Source: Hyphomicrobiales bacterium
Lineage (GTDB): Bacteria > Pseudomonadota > Alphaproteobacteria > Rhizobiales > Rhizobiaceae
DNA length: 54,428 nt
Assembly: GCA_017305835.1 (NCBI GenBank)
Contig: JAFKJY010000066.1
Location: forward strand, 1 to 54,428
Direction: 5' to 3'
The first letter of the stretch is position 1. Every line of letters starts with the position of its first letter. Shown in pieces: positions 16,524 through 24,723 of the stretch. A program made the translations under genes and the position numbers. Below the pieces are notes generated by a model that saw nothing but the letters and a program-made list of their open reading frames with translations, did no database searches and was not told where the DNA came from.

Positions 16524-17609
16524 ATGGCCACGCTGCAGAACTTCGACGCCGAGATCGAGAAGACCAAGCAGGTGGTCGAGGACATGCGCTCCAAGATCGA
16601 GCAGTCGGGCATCGTGCTCGACAAGCTGGCCAAGTCCGACACCAAGATCGCGCCCGACTTCGACATCGAGAACGCCCGCATCGAGGACGTGCTCAAGCAG
16701 CAGAAGGTGATGGAAGGCAACATCGCCGACCTGATCATCGGGCTGGAGGACGCCACCAACGTCTTCGGCGCCGAGTTCGAATCGATGAAGAGCTACACCG
16801 GCTGGGAAACCTTCATCGGCATCTTCTCCAAGCAGTCCAAGCAGCGCATGCGCACCGAGCGCGTGCGCAACATGTCGCTGGCCGGCAACCTGCAGGAGCT
16901 GCTGGCGAAGTCCGACACGATCGTCGGCATCCTCAAGGCGCAGAAGCAGGTGCTCGACGCCCGCTACAAGACCTCCGAGGCGAGCCTCGCGCAGGTGATC
17001 GAGCGGCGCAAGGCCACCATCGAGAACCTGACGGCGACGCAGAAGCGCATCGAGGAGCTGAACCCGCTGCTGCTCGACATCGAGAACCGGATCGCCGCCT
17101 CGACCAGCCAGAACGACCGCACCAAGCTGGAGGGCGAGCGCTCCAAGCTCGCCACCGAGTACAACGAGAAGCAGGCGAAGGAGCAGGAGCTGCTGGCCGA
17201 GAGCCAGACGCTGGAGCGCTACACCTCGATGTTCCAGACCTTCGTCGATTCGCTCAACAACCAGATCGCGGCGCAGAACACGCTGATCAACAAGCTGACC
17301 ATCGACACCGAGCAGCGCATCGTCCTCTACAAGGCGCTGGAGGACTCGCTGAAGACGGCGGCGCAGCAGGACGTGGCGCACAAGATCAACACGCTCGGCA
17401 GCCAGGTCGACAACACGGCGGAGGAGACGATGGCCGGCATCGGCGCGGCAGCGCAGAAGCACATCGGCGACCTGCTGGAACTGCACGAGAAGAACATGGT
17501 CGCCACCGCCGACATCCAGCGGCGCAAGAAGCTCGCCGACGACGCCTTCGCGCGCCGCTTCGAGGAGGTCATGCGCAAGCACAACGCAGCGGACTACGTG
17601 AAGGCGTGA
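16524..17609 (+). CDS. TelA-like coiled-coil protein
   Basis: A 361-aa soluble, mostly helical protein with a long coiled coil (about 130-270) and a GWETFIGIFSK segment near residue 90. The helical order (Trp/Phe-rich segment, long coil, Gln/Asn-rich repeat region, terminal Lys-rich helix) resembles TelA/KlaA toxic-anion-resistance proteins. No motif proves it, so this is remote-similarity inference. The ATG at 16524 has GAGGA upstream. It is the first of five same-strand genes running to 24391 that look functionally linked (383-aa protein, AAA+ ATPase, 428-aa protein, DUF2333). There is no signal peptide. Confidence 0.75.
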   Translation: MATLQNFDAEIEKTKQVVEDMRSKIEQSGIVLDKLAKSDTKIAPDFDIENARIEDVLKQQKVMEGNIADLIIGLEDATNVFGAEFESMKSYTGWETFIGIFSKQSKQRMRTERVRNMSLAGNLQELLAKSDTIVGILKAQKQVLDARYKTSEASLAQVIERRKATIENLTATQKRIEELNPLLLDIENRIAASTSQNDRTKLEGERSKLATEYNEKQAKEQELLAESQTLERYTSMFQTFVDSLNNQIAAQNTLINKLTIDTEQRIVLYKALEDSLKTAAQQDVAHKINTLGSQVDNTAEETMAGIGAAAQKHIGDLLELHEKNMVATADIQRRKKLADDAFARRFEEVMRKHNAADYVKA

Positions 17610-17643
17610 GGCTCGCAGCCCTTCAAGGTTTGCGCTCCATGTT

Positions 17644-17825
17644 GCCCCCCTCCGTCCTGCCGGACGTCTCCCCCACAAGGGGGGAGATCAGCTTCCGTCG
17701 CGGCTCGCGTCCGGTCGTCATCCTCGGGCTTGTCCCGAGGATCTACGACGCCGGCACCGCTCGGCCGGCCCGGCTTCTGAAGAAATCGACGGCGGCAGAT
17801 CCTCGGGACAAGCCCGAGGATGACG
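17644..17825. repeat. Compound intergenic repeat
   Basis: Two repeat families meet here. 17644-17688 is a 45-bp half copy of the element at 36477-36633. 17716-17744 and 17797-17825 are 29-bp perfect inverted arms, identical to the repeat at 4276-4354 but with a longer 52-bp loop. The element fills the gap between two genes of the 16.5-24.4 kb cluster and ends 9 bp before the ribosome site of the next gene. Confidence 0.9.
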
Positions 17826-17844
17826 GGCGCGTATGGAGCGCCCC

Positions 17845-18996
17845 ATGAACCCTTCCGCCCAATCCGACACCGCCGCGCGCTACTTCGCGGCGATCACGGC
17901 CGCGCTGGAGGGACTGGACATCTTCCTGCGCGACGACCGCTCGCCGCTCTACCGGCACGGCGTGGTGGCGCAGGTAGTGGCCGAGTACATCGCGCGGCTG
18001 GAGACCTCCTTCTCCTGCTGGCACAACCGGCTGGGCTTCATGGAGAAGTTCCGCATCGGCCGGGCCGAGAGCGGCTATCCCGTCTTCCAGTCCGTGCTGG
18101 AGCTGGAGAACGACCGCCGCACCGCAGAGACGCGGCTGGCGGCGATCCCCGAGCCGGACCAGATCCGCGAGGAGATGGTCGACTTCATCCTGCGCCACAA
18201 GGCGTTCCCGACCGCGCTGCAGCAGTCGATGGCCGAGCGCATCTATCTCCAGGACGTCCGCAACGGGCAGATCTTCTCGCCCTTCGTGCTGCCGCGCACG
18301 GTCAAGGTGTCGGTCAACCCGAAGACGCGGCGGCCCTACTACCTCGTCCACTGGGGCGTGTTCGACGGCAGCGCCAACCTGCCGCTGATCTACATGGCGA
18401 CCGTCGAGGATTCGTCCGAGGACATCGTCGCCACGCTGGTGACGGCCGACGGCATGCTGAACGAGAAGGTGCACATCCCGCTGCCGGTCGAGGGGCTGCT
18501 CAACCCGCAGCTCGCCCGCCGCTTCGACGACTTCGCCGAGAAGAACTCGGCCTATTCGCTGTCGCCGGCGACCATCGCCGGCAATCTCGACCGCGACTTC
18601 GACGAGCTGCACCCCAAGCAGCTCCGCCGCGTCGTGCTCGGGCCGTTCTATTCGGGCGGCATCACCGAGAACAACTCGACGGTGACGGAAGTGCTGTCCA
18701 AGGTGCGCAAGCAGGAGAACGCCTGGCTGCTGACCTGGACGGTGCAGGAGATCTACTCGCAGGCGGAGCGGCCCGGCCGCAAGGGGCTGTGGTCGAGCCA
18801 GCCGGCGCGCGAGGAGTTCTACATCAACACCGACGACCTCGAGGCCGCCCGGCAGGGCGTGTCGAGCTACGAGAAGCACGCGCTCATCCCGCACGAGGCC
18901 TACCAGGCGCTCTACGCGGCCAAGGAAGCGAGCCGCATCTTCGAGGGCTACACCGTGCACATCCTGTCGAACGGCAAGGTGATTTCGGATGTGTGA
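17845..18996 (+). CDS. Conserved-looking protein of unknown function
   Basis: A 383-aa soluble protein that I do not recognise. The N-terminal half is helical (ARYFAAITAALEGL). The central part is beta-rich (PRTVKVSVNPKTRRPYYLVHWG) and the C-terminus ends in a strand-turn-strand (YTVHILSNGKVISDV). There are no transmembrane helices, signal peptide or catalytic motifs. I chose the ATG at 17845 because GGAG lies 6 nt upstream; 17833 is an alternative. It stands between the TelA-like and AAA+ genes on the same strand, separated from both by palindromic repeats. A role together with the AAA+ ATPase, for example as substrate or adaptor, is inferred from position. Confidence 0.75.
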   Translation: MNPSAQSDTAARYFAAITAALEGLDIFLRDDRSPLYRHGVVAQVVAEYIARLETSFSCWHNRLGFMEKFRIGRAESGYPVFQSVLELENDRRTAETRLAAIPEPDQIREEMVDFILRHKAFPTALQQSMAERIYLQDVRNGQIFSPFVLPRTVKVSVNPKTRRPYYLVHWGVFDGSANLPLIYMATVEDSSEDIVATLVTADGMLNEKVHIPLPVEGLLNPQLARRFDDFAEKNSAYSLSPATIAGNLDRDFDELHPKQLRRVVLGPFYSGGITENNSTVTEVLSKVRKQENAWLLTWTVQEIYSQAERPGRKGLWSSQPAREEFYINTDDLEAARQGVSSYEKHALIPHEAYQALYAAKEASRIFEGYTVHILSNGKVISDV

Positions 18997-19017
18997 GGCC
19001 AGCGGAACGAGCCAGGC

Positions 19018-19155
19018 AACGCCCCCTCCTCCGCCTTCGGCGGTTCCCCTCCCCCGTGAACGGGGGAGGATCCGGGCCGGGGGCGGCCGCAGCGCCGGCT
19101 CCTCCCCTGCGAAGCGGGGGAGGGGGACCATGCGAAGCATGGTGGAGGGGGCGTT
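19018..19155. repeat. Intergenic palindrome
   Basis: Outer arms 19018-19029 and 19144-19155 are perfect 12-bp inverted repeats (AACGCCCCCTCC). Several inner hairpins rich in CCTCCCC/GGGGAGG lie between. It fills the gap between the 383-aa gene and the AAA+ gene and ends 24 bp before the AAA+ start codon. Confidence 0.8.
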
Positions 19156-19179
19156 CATCGAAAACTTCACGGGGTGCGC

Positions 19180-21090
19180 ATGGACACCGGCCTGACCGTC
19201 ATCACCGAAGAGGACGTCGAGAAGCACCGCGCGCTGGCGCAGAGCTTCGTCACCAAGATCATCGTGCTGGAGGACGACGACGGCCGCTCGGCCACCGCGC
19301 TCGCCGGCACCGGGCGGCGCTTCGTCTCGACCGTCTCTGCCGGCTCCGTGCGGCGCACGCGCGAGGTGGAGCTGGCGCGGACCATCCAGTCGGTCAGGCC
19401 CGACGACCCGATCATGGGGATCGGCCAGCATACGCTGCTCTACCGCGCAAGGCGGGCCGTGCAGGTGGCGCTCGCCGTCGGCGACGCATTTTCCCGCGCG
19501 AGCGACCTAGAGGCCCTGCAGCAGAAGAACGCGCGCGCGCCGCTGGAGGGCGAGGAGGCCTCGGCCTTCAAGCGGCTGCTGTCGGCATCGGCCTATGTGG
19601 CAGCCTTCGCCTTCGCAGCCTACCTGCTCCAGCTCGTCGAGGCCGAGGGCGAGCCGTCCAACGACGTCAAGGAGCCGCACTATAATTTCGACACGCAGCA
19701 GGACGCGGTCAAAAGCCTGATCGCCGGCCTCGACGGCGCGCTCGCCGGCGCCAGGGACGAGGCCGAGCTGGCGACGCGGACGCGGCGCTTCGCCACCGAG
19801 GCGATCGAGGGGCTGTTGCAGCGCAAGGCCCGCTTCGACGGGCTGGGCGCGTTCGAGACCGCACATATGCGGCTCGATTCCGACGACTTCACGCTCGACG
19901 GCTTCGACGTCGCGCCCGGCCGCAAGTCGAAGCCGTTGTCGATGACCTTCAAGAAGCCGGAGGAGGTCGTCGGCAACCACATCGCCAAGTACCAGTCGAT
20001 GAAGCTCGCCAAGATGCTGATGGCGTACGACTTCGACCGGCAGTTGAACCCGTTCGTCGATCTCGGCGGCTTCCTGTTCACCTTCATCGGCGACGGCGCG
20101 CCGGGCACCGGCAAGACGACGCTGATCCAGATGATCGCCGGCCTCGTCAACGGCTACTGCCAGGTGGCGGGCTACCCGTTCCACTACGAGAATTTCGGCG
20201 TCGACCAGATCTCGTCCTACCAGGGCAAGTCCGGCCAGAACTGCCGCGCCTTCATCGACAACGTGCTCAGCCCGCGCACGATCGGCTTCGGCACGATCGA
20301 CGACATCGACCAGGTGGCGGCGCGCCGCTCGGACGACCGCGCCTCCGCCGGCCAGCACGAGATCACCGGCGTGCTGATGGCGGCGTTCTCAGGCGCCACG
20401 ACCGTGGTGCGCGGCAATTGCTCGTTCGGCATGTTCTCCAACTATCCGGAGAATGTCGACGACGCGCTGCGCCAGCGGGCTGGCGCGCGCTGGCTGGTCG
20501 ACGGGCCGCAGAGCCGCGACGACTACATCGACATCTTCGTGCTGCTCGCCGGCAAGAACCACAAGATCCCGCTCGGCGACCACAAGCTCTACGCGGCGCA
20601 GGAGATCCAGCGGGCGGTGAGCGAGGCCTATGAGGGCTATGCGAAGCCGCACGAGGACGGGCTGAAGGCCGTCTACGAGCGCTACATGAACGATGTCGGC
20701 GAGCCGAGGACGCTGACCGACATCGGCACCTACCTGCACATGATCAAGGAAGCCGAGCCGCGCTTCACCGGCCGCGCCATCAAGAACGTCACCGACGCGA
20801 TCAAGATGCGGGCGATGGACATCGAGCTGCCGGACGAATGGTTCGAGAAGCCCGAGACCTTCATGCACAAGGGCTACGACGCCAAGCGCGACATGATCGC
20901 CGAGCTCAGGAAGCCGTTCACCATGGACATGGTGATGCAGGAGGTGAACCGCTACGCCGACAGTGAGTTCCGCTACTCGGATAGGGCGGACGACGCGGCG
21001 GTGGAAAAGATGCTCAAGGACGCGCGTCTGCGCGAGCGGGCGGCGAAGGAGATGGAGGAGATGAAGCGGAAGGGTGTGTGGGGTGCGTAG
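19180..21090 (+). CDS. AAA+ ATPase of unknown function
   Basis: A 636-aa protein. An N-terminal helical domain (1-270) includes a short hydrophobic stretch YVAAFAFAAYLLQLV near 140. A single classical AAA+ module follows: Walker A GDGAPGTGKTT (304-314, K312), Walker B IGFGTIDDID (368-377), sensor-1 region FGMFSNYPE (N421) and arginine-finger candidates R431/R433 in ALRQRAGAR. A charged helical tail ends EMKRKGVWGA. All catalytic positions are present. The ATG at 19180 is preceded by GGGG. No protease or helicase domain is attached, so it probably remodels a protein partner. The TelA-like, 383-aa, 428-aa and DUF2333 proteins are the obvious partners. That is inference. Confidence 0.88.
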   Translation: MDTGLTVITEEDVEKHRALAQSFVTKIIVLEDDDGRSATALAGTGRRFVSTVSAGSVRRTREVELARTIQSVRPDDPIMGIGQHTLLYRARRAVQVALAVGDAFSRASDLEALQQKNARAPLEGEEASAFKRLLSASAYVAAFAFAAYLLQLVEAEGEPSNDVKEPHYNFDTQQDAVKSLIAGLDGALAGARDEAELATRTRRFATEAIEGLLQRKARFDGLGAFETAHMRLDSDDFTLDGFDVAPGRKSKPLSMTFKKPEEVVGNHIAKYQSMKLAKMLMAYDFDRQLNPFVDLGGFLFTFIGDGAPGTGKTTLIQMIAGLVNGYCQVAGYPFHYENFGVDQISSYQGKSGQNCRAFIDNVLSPRTIGFGTIDDIDQVAARRSDDRASAGQHEITGVLMAAFSGATTVVRGNCSFGMFSNYPENVDDALRQRAGARWLVDGPQSRDDYIDIFVLLAGKNHKIPLGDHKLYAAQEIQRAVSEAYEGYAKPHEDGLKAVYERYMNDVGEPRTLTDIGTYLHMIKEAEPRFTGRAIKNVTDAIKMRAMDIELPDEWFEKPETFMHKGYDAKRDMIAELRKPFTMDMVMQEVNRYADSEFRYSDRADDAAVEKMLKDARLRERAAKEMEEMKRKGVWGA

Positions 21091-21100
21091 CCGGTCGGAT

Positions 21101-21141
21101 TTGACACAGATAGGGTTGGGCTATAAATCTAGCTAAGCTAG
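21101..21141 (+). promoter_or_regulatory. vapBC promoter and operator
   Basis: A consensus -35 TTGACA (21101-21106) is followed by an AT-rich TATAAAT (21122-21128) as -10, with spacing of about 15-17. CTAGCT-A-AGCTAG (21129-21141) is a 6+1+6 palindrome just downstream, a likely operator for autorepression by the VapB-VapC complex. The region lies only 10 bp after the AAA+ stop, so vapBC brings its own promoter into the cluster. Confidence 0.65.
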
Positions 21142-21158
21142 CCAAGCGAGGAAGCCGC

Positions 21159-21401
21159 ATGCGCCAAGTGGGGACATTCGAAGCCAAGAACAAGCTGAGC
21201 GCTCTCCTCGATCTCGTGCAAGCGGGAGAGGAAATCGAGATCACGCGCAATGGCAAGCCCGTTGCGCGACTGGTCCCGGCGAAAGGTCGGGATGTGGAAA
21301 AGGCAAAAGAAGCCGCCGCCGCCTTGCGGGCAATCCGGGCGCAGGCGCGCACCGGCCCCGAGAGCCTGAAGGAACTCGTCACCGCGGGCCGTCGCTATTG
21401 A
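21159..21401 (+). CDS. vapB: VapB/Phd-type antitoxin
   Basis: An 80-aa protein with the Phd/YefM-type DNA-binding N-terminus (VGTFEAKNKLSALLDLVQAG, then ITRNGKPVARLVP). The basic C-terminal tail should wrap and inhibit the toxin. A GAGGAAG ribosome site precedes the ATG at 21159. Its TGA overlaps the TTG start of the toxin gene. It represses its own promoter in known systems. The pair is less GC-rich than the flanking genes, which fits later acquisition. Confidence 0.9.
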   Translation: MRQVGTFEAKNKLSALLDLVQAGEEIEITRNGKPVARLVPAKGRDVEKAKEAAAALRAIRAQARTGPESLKELVTAGRRY

Positions 21402-21814
21402 GCTTCGTCATCGACAGTTCCATGGCGATGGCGTGGGTATTGCCGGACGAGTGGTCCCCGGCGGCGGATGCCGTGCTGGATCGCGTCGTCTATGAAGGGG
21501 GTCACGTACCGTTTCACTTCCCGGCCGAGTACGCCAACGGACTTACCATGGCGATGAGGAAAGGCAGGATCGACGAGAATGCGAAGTCCGCCGCCTACGA
21601 GCGCTATACGATGCTCAACCTCGCCACGGACCATGACGGACCCGCCAGGATGACCGCTGCGATCGAACTCGCCGACCTATACAGATTGACGGTCTACGAT
21701 GCAGTCTATCTCGAGCTCGCCCAGCGTATCGGGTTGCCCCTGGCTACGTTCGATGATGCCTTGGCACACGCAGCGCGGCGTGCAGGCGTTCCGCTGGCTT
21801 TGCCTTTGAGCTAG
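21398..21814 (+). CDS. vapC: VapC-type PIN-domain ribonuclease toxin
   Basis: A 138-aa PIN-domain protein. The acidic metal-binding residues appear intact: D6 (VIDSS), E44 (PAEYANG), D101 (TVYDAVYLELA) and D119/D120 (TFDDAL). VapC toxins cut tRNA or rRNA and are held inactive by VapB. Translation begins at a TTG that overlaps the antitoxin stop (TTGA), so the two are coupled. The next gene starts 4 nt after the vapC stop. Confidence 0.92.
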   Translation: MSFVIDSSMAMAWVLPDEWSPAADAVLDRVVYEGGHVPFHFPAEYANGLTMAMRKGRIDENAKSAAYERYTMLNLATDHDGPARMTAAIELADLYRLTVYDAVYLELAQRIGLPLATFDDALAHAARRAGVPLALPLS

Positions 21815-21818
21815 AGAT

Positions 21819-23105
21819 ATGGATCTCCTGCGCGACAACGAGCTGATGTACGGGCGGCTGCTGCCGGTGGAGGAGCCGCATCTGGTCGAGCGGTACAACA
21901 AGGCGCTGACGGCGTTCGGGTTGAAGCCGACGAAGCTGAAGAGCTTCGAGATCGACCGTACCGGCTTCTCGCCGCAGGTGGCCGAGGAGCTCGGCGATCC
22001 CGACTATCTCGACCCCAACCAGGTCAACCGCCGCTTCATCATCCTCACCCCGCAGCAGATCGACCTGCCGGTGGTGCACACGGCCTTCTCCAACACTTCG
22101 CAGCTCGTCTACGAGTTCATGAGCCGCAACGCGCGCGCCATCGACGCGCTGACGATCAAGGACGTGATCTACGGGGAGATCGAGGATTCCATCTCCAAGG
22201 TGGAGGACATCGAGGACCTTCTGTCGATCAACCAGGTCGAGTTCCGCGTGCTGTCGGCCGAGGACGTGGTGGGCAAGGCGGCCGAGCTCGGCCGGCTCGC
22301 CGACCGGCTGCGGCAGGAGCCGGACGCCTGGCGCGACGACACGCTGCTCGACCGCATGGTGGAGCTGGCGCAGGTGACCGGCGACATCCGCGAGAACGCG
22401 CTGGTGCCGGACCAGGTGATCTTCCGCCACAACGCCTACTGGACCAGCCATTTCGGCGGGCTCTACGTGTTCATCGACCCGGACGTGACGACGGTGATCT
22501 GCGACCCGACGGCGCCGGGCTTCCGCCGCTCGCGGCCGTGGCAGGTCTCCTACCTGTCGCTGAGGGACCCCGACCGGGTGTTCCGGTTCCTCGCCTCGAC
22601 CGGGCGGCTCGACCTGCCGCGCGCCTCGTGGATCGAGCCGGCCGACTTCCTCGAGCACCGGGCGAACCTGATCATCCGCGAGCTGGTGCACCGGGCCGAG
22701 CCGACGCGCGACCTGCGCGCGCTCGACCGGGTGTGGCTGCAGAGCTGGATCCATGCGAACGCGGAAGCGGTCAACATCGACGGGCGCTTCCCCTTCCTCA
22801 ACGGCGCCAAGCGGGAGCTGGCGCAGCTCGGCCAGATCCGGATCGACGAGGTGCGGCCCGACTTCCGCTTCCTCGTGGTGCGGGCCAAGCCCGACCACCC
22901 GGACGCATGGCTGACCAACAGGCTGCTGTCGGACTTCGTGCACACCGACTTCGTGTTCCGCTACGCCTTCAACAAGCAGGGCTTCTACGCCGACTACGAG
23001 GGCTGGCGCGAGCCGTGGCGGGCCTTCGTTGTCGAGACGCTGAAAACCACTTATCTCAAGGACACCGAGGGGTTCCGAGCGCGCCTCTACGGCCTTACGG
23101 ATTGA
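21819..23105 (+). CDS. Protein of unknown function, 428 aa
   Basis: A 428-aa soluble protein, possibly of an alphaproteobacterial DUF family (DUF6638 comes to mind, from memory and unchecked). Strongly conserved-looking segments are IDLPVVHTAFSNTSQLVYEFM, WTSHFGGLYVFIDPDVTTVI and the aromatic C-terminus YAFNKQGFYADYEGWREPW. There are no membrane helices and no clear catalytic motif. The ATG is 4 nt after the vapC stop with no strong ribosome site of its own, so it may depend on readthrough from vapC. By strand and position it belongs with the AAA+ and DUF2333 genes. Confidence 0.8.
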   Translation: MDLLRDNELMYGRLLPVEEPHLVERYNKALTAFGLKPTKLKSFEIDRTGFSPQVAEELGDPDYLDPNQVNRRFIILTPQQIDLPVVHTAFSNTSQLVYEFMSRNARAIDALTIKDVIYGEIEDSISKVEDIEDLLSINQVEFRVLSAEDVVGKAAELGRLADRLRQEPDAWRDDTLLDRMVELAQVTGDIRENALVPDQVIFRHNAYWTSHFGGLYVFIDPDVTTVICDPTAPGFRRSRPWQVSYLSLRDPDRVFRFLASTGRLDLPRASWIEPADFLEHRANLIIRELVHRAEPTRDLRALDRVWLQSWIHANAEAVNIDGRFPFLNGAKRELAQLGQIRIDEVRPDFRFLVVRAKPDHPDAWLTNRLLSDFVHTDFVFRYAFNKQGFYADYEGWREPWRAFVVETLKTTYLKDTEGFRARLYGLTD

Positions 23106-23223
23106 AATGGATGAGGCCGGGCTGCAAATGACGTTTTCCTGCGCTCCGGTGCTCACGTACCGAAATGCACGCTCCGCTCCGGTGCTCGGAAAACATCATT
23201 TTCGCCTCGGCCTGATCCATTTC
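23104..23223. repeat. Intergenic palindrome with GCTCACGTA core
   Basis: Outer arms 23104-23119 and 23208-23223 are 16-bp inverted repeats with one mismatch. The inner halves also pair: a GTTTTCC stretch with GGAAAAC, and CTCCGGTGCTC on each side. The left half (about 23118-23158) matches the insert after eipA at about 4119-4159. It overlaps the last 2 bp of the 428-aa gene. Confidence 0.85.
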
Positions 23224-23257
23224 GGGCAATCGCCGGGAGCGACGGGGAATAATCGAG

Positions 23258-24391
23258 ATGCTTGATCCGATCGTCGAGTTCATCAAGGGCGTGTTCAGGG
23301 CGATCGGGCGCGGCATCCGCCTCGCCCTCGGCGGGCTGATGTGGCCGTTCATGCAGGCGGGGCGCTGGTACACGCGCCGCGGCTGGATCGTCAGGGGAAC
23401 GGTGGCACTCGTGCTGCTGGCGCTGGTCGTCCTCTACGGCTACTTCTTCTACGTCACCCAGTTCTGGAACAACTTCAACGTCGACTACCCGGCGGCACTT
23501 GCGCAGGCGCGCGAGACCTCGGCGGCGGGCGAGCCGGTGCCGGCTCCCGCCAACGCCGCGGGCGGGGTGACGCAGACGCAGCAGAGCTGCAAGCCCTCGG
23601 CGATCGCGGCGGTGTCGGCGGACCTGATCGACTTCAACGTCAACCAGAACGCCTGGATCTCGTCGATGCTGATGTCGAAGGCCGGCCTGTTCGGCATCGA
23701 ATGGCGCAACACGCCCTTCTTCGACAACAAGGCGGCCTTCCAGCTCGGCATCAACCAGGTCATGCGGCGCACCACGACGGAGCTCGTCGACACGCTCGGG
23801 CGCGTGCGCGGCACCTCGCAGATCGACCAGAACCTGCAGGACGCGCGCACCGCCATGTCGTGGAGCGAGACGGCCTGGTACATAGGCTGGCGCGGCCCGA
23901 CGCGGCCCACCCCCAGCGTCTACCGCGAGGGCATGGAGAAGCTGCGCGCCTTCAACGCCGGCCTGGAGAAGTGCCAGGCGACCTTCGACGCGCGCGCCGA
24001 CAACCTGATGCAGTTCCTCGACCGCATCGCCGGCGACATCGGCTCGACGGCCGACATCCTGCGCCTGCGCATCGAGGCGTCGGATGCGGGCTGGTTCGAC
24101 CTCAGGGCCGACGACCGCTTCTGGTTCGCCTACGGCCAGCTCTACGCCTACTACGGCATCCTCGTCGGGACGCGGTCGGACTTCGCCGCCGTCATCGCCG
24201 AGCGCAACCTCACCGCGCTGTGGACGCGGATGGAGGCGAACCTGCGCGCCTCGCTCAACGTGCAGCCATGGATCATCTCCAACGGCAACGAATCCAGCGC
24301 CTTCTTCCCCTCGCACCTCGCCACGATGGGCTTCAACCTGCTGCAGGTGAGGTCGAACCTGGTCGAGCTGCGGGGTGTGCTGGATAGATGA
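23258..24391 (+). CDS. DUF2333 membrane-anchored protein
   Basis: A 377-aa protein. An N-terminal cytoplasmic segment with an amphipathic start is followed by one transmembrane helix (GTVALVLLALVVLYGYFFYV, about 47-67) and a large periplasmic domain. The domain matches DUF2333: DFNVNQNAWISSML, the WSETAWYIGWRGP segment, DARADNLMQFLDR and the terminal SSAFFPSHLATMGFNLL. Function is unknown. It closes the five-gene set and is the only member with a clear membrane anchor, so it may tether the ATPase or the coiled-coil protein to the inner membrane. That is inference. Confidence 0.88.
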   Translation: MLDPIVEFIKGVFRAIGRGIRLALGGLMWPFMQAGRWYTRRGWIVRGTVALVLLALVVLYGYFFYVTQFWNNFNVDYPAALAQARETSAAGEPVPAPANAAGGVTQTQQSCKPSAIAAVSADLIDFNVNQNAWISSMLMSKAGLFGIEWRNTPFFDNKAAFQLGINQVMRRTTTELVDTLGRVRGTSQIDQNLQDARTAMSWSETAWYIGWRGPTRPTPSVYREGMEKLRAFNAGLEKCQATFDARADNLMQFLDRIAGDIGSTADILRLRIEASDAGWFDLRADDRFWFAYGQLYAYYGILVGTRSDFAAVIAERNLTALWTRMEANLRASLNVQPWIISNGNESSAFFPSHLATMGFNLLQVRSNLVELRGVLDR

Positions 24392-24396
24392 GGCAA

Positions 24397-24511
24397 TCGG
24401 CAGTCGGCAGTCGGGAGTAGGCAACGAAGCCCGCAACGGGCCCGGTGTGCTTGTGTCCCGGTCCGCGCGATGGGATTGCATCCCGACTGCCGACTGCCGA
24501 CTGCCGACTGC
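24397..24511. repeat. Inverted heptamer arrays (CGACTGC type)
   Basis: A 20-bp arm at 24397-24416 is the exact reverse complement of 24481-24500. Both are built from a 7-bp unit (CTGCCGA on the plus strand at the right arm), and the right array runs on to about 24511 with four copies. A 64-bp loop separates the arms. The layout copies that at 1843-1975 with a different unit. Gap 24392-24723 otherwise holds only the fhs promoter region. Confidence 0.88.
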
Positions 24512-24723
24512 CGCTCCTGTCGCATTTCGCGCATTGCGCGGCAAATTCAGAATGGCGCGCATGGCCCGCGTCCCGGATAGTCCGGGCGGTGTTCCGGGGC
24601 GGCGGGAGGCTGCCGGGCAGGAGCTGTTGATCCCGCGCGCAAGCGTGCATGGCTGCGCCGGGCAACGAACATAAAAGCCGTCGAGCGCGGGCGCGCGCCG
24701 TTTCCAGTGGGGAGAATGCATAC

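Noticed and set aside
16524..24391. Phage-defence island
   Set aside because: A AAA+ ATPase next to vapBC invites this idea, but there is no integrase, no nuclease effector and no tRNA boundary, and apart from vapBC base composition resembles the surrounding chromosome.
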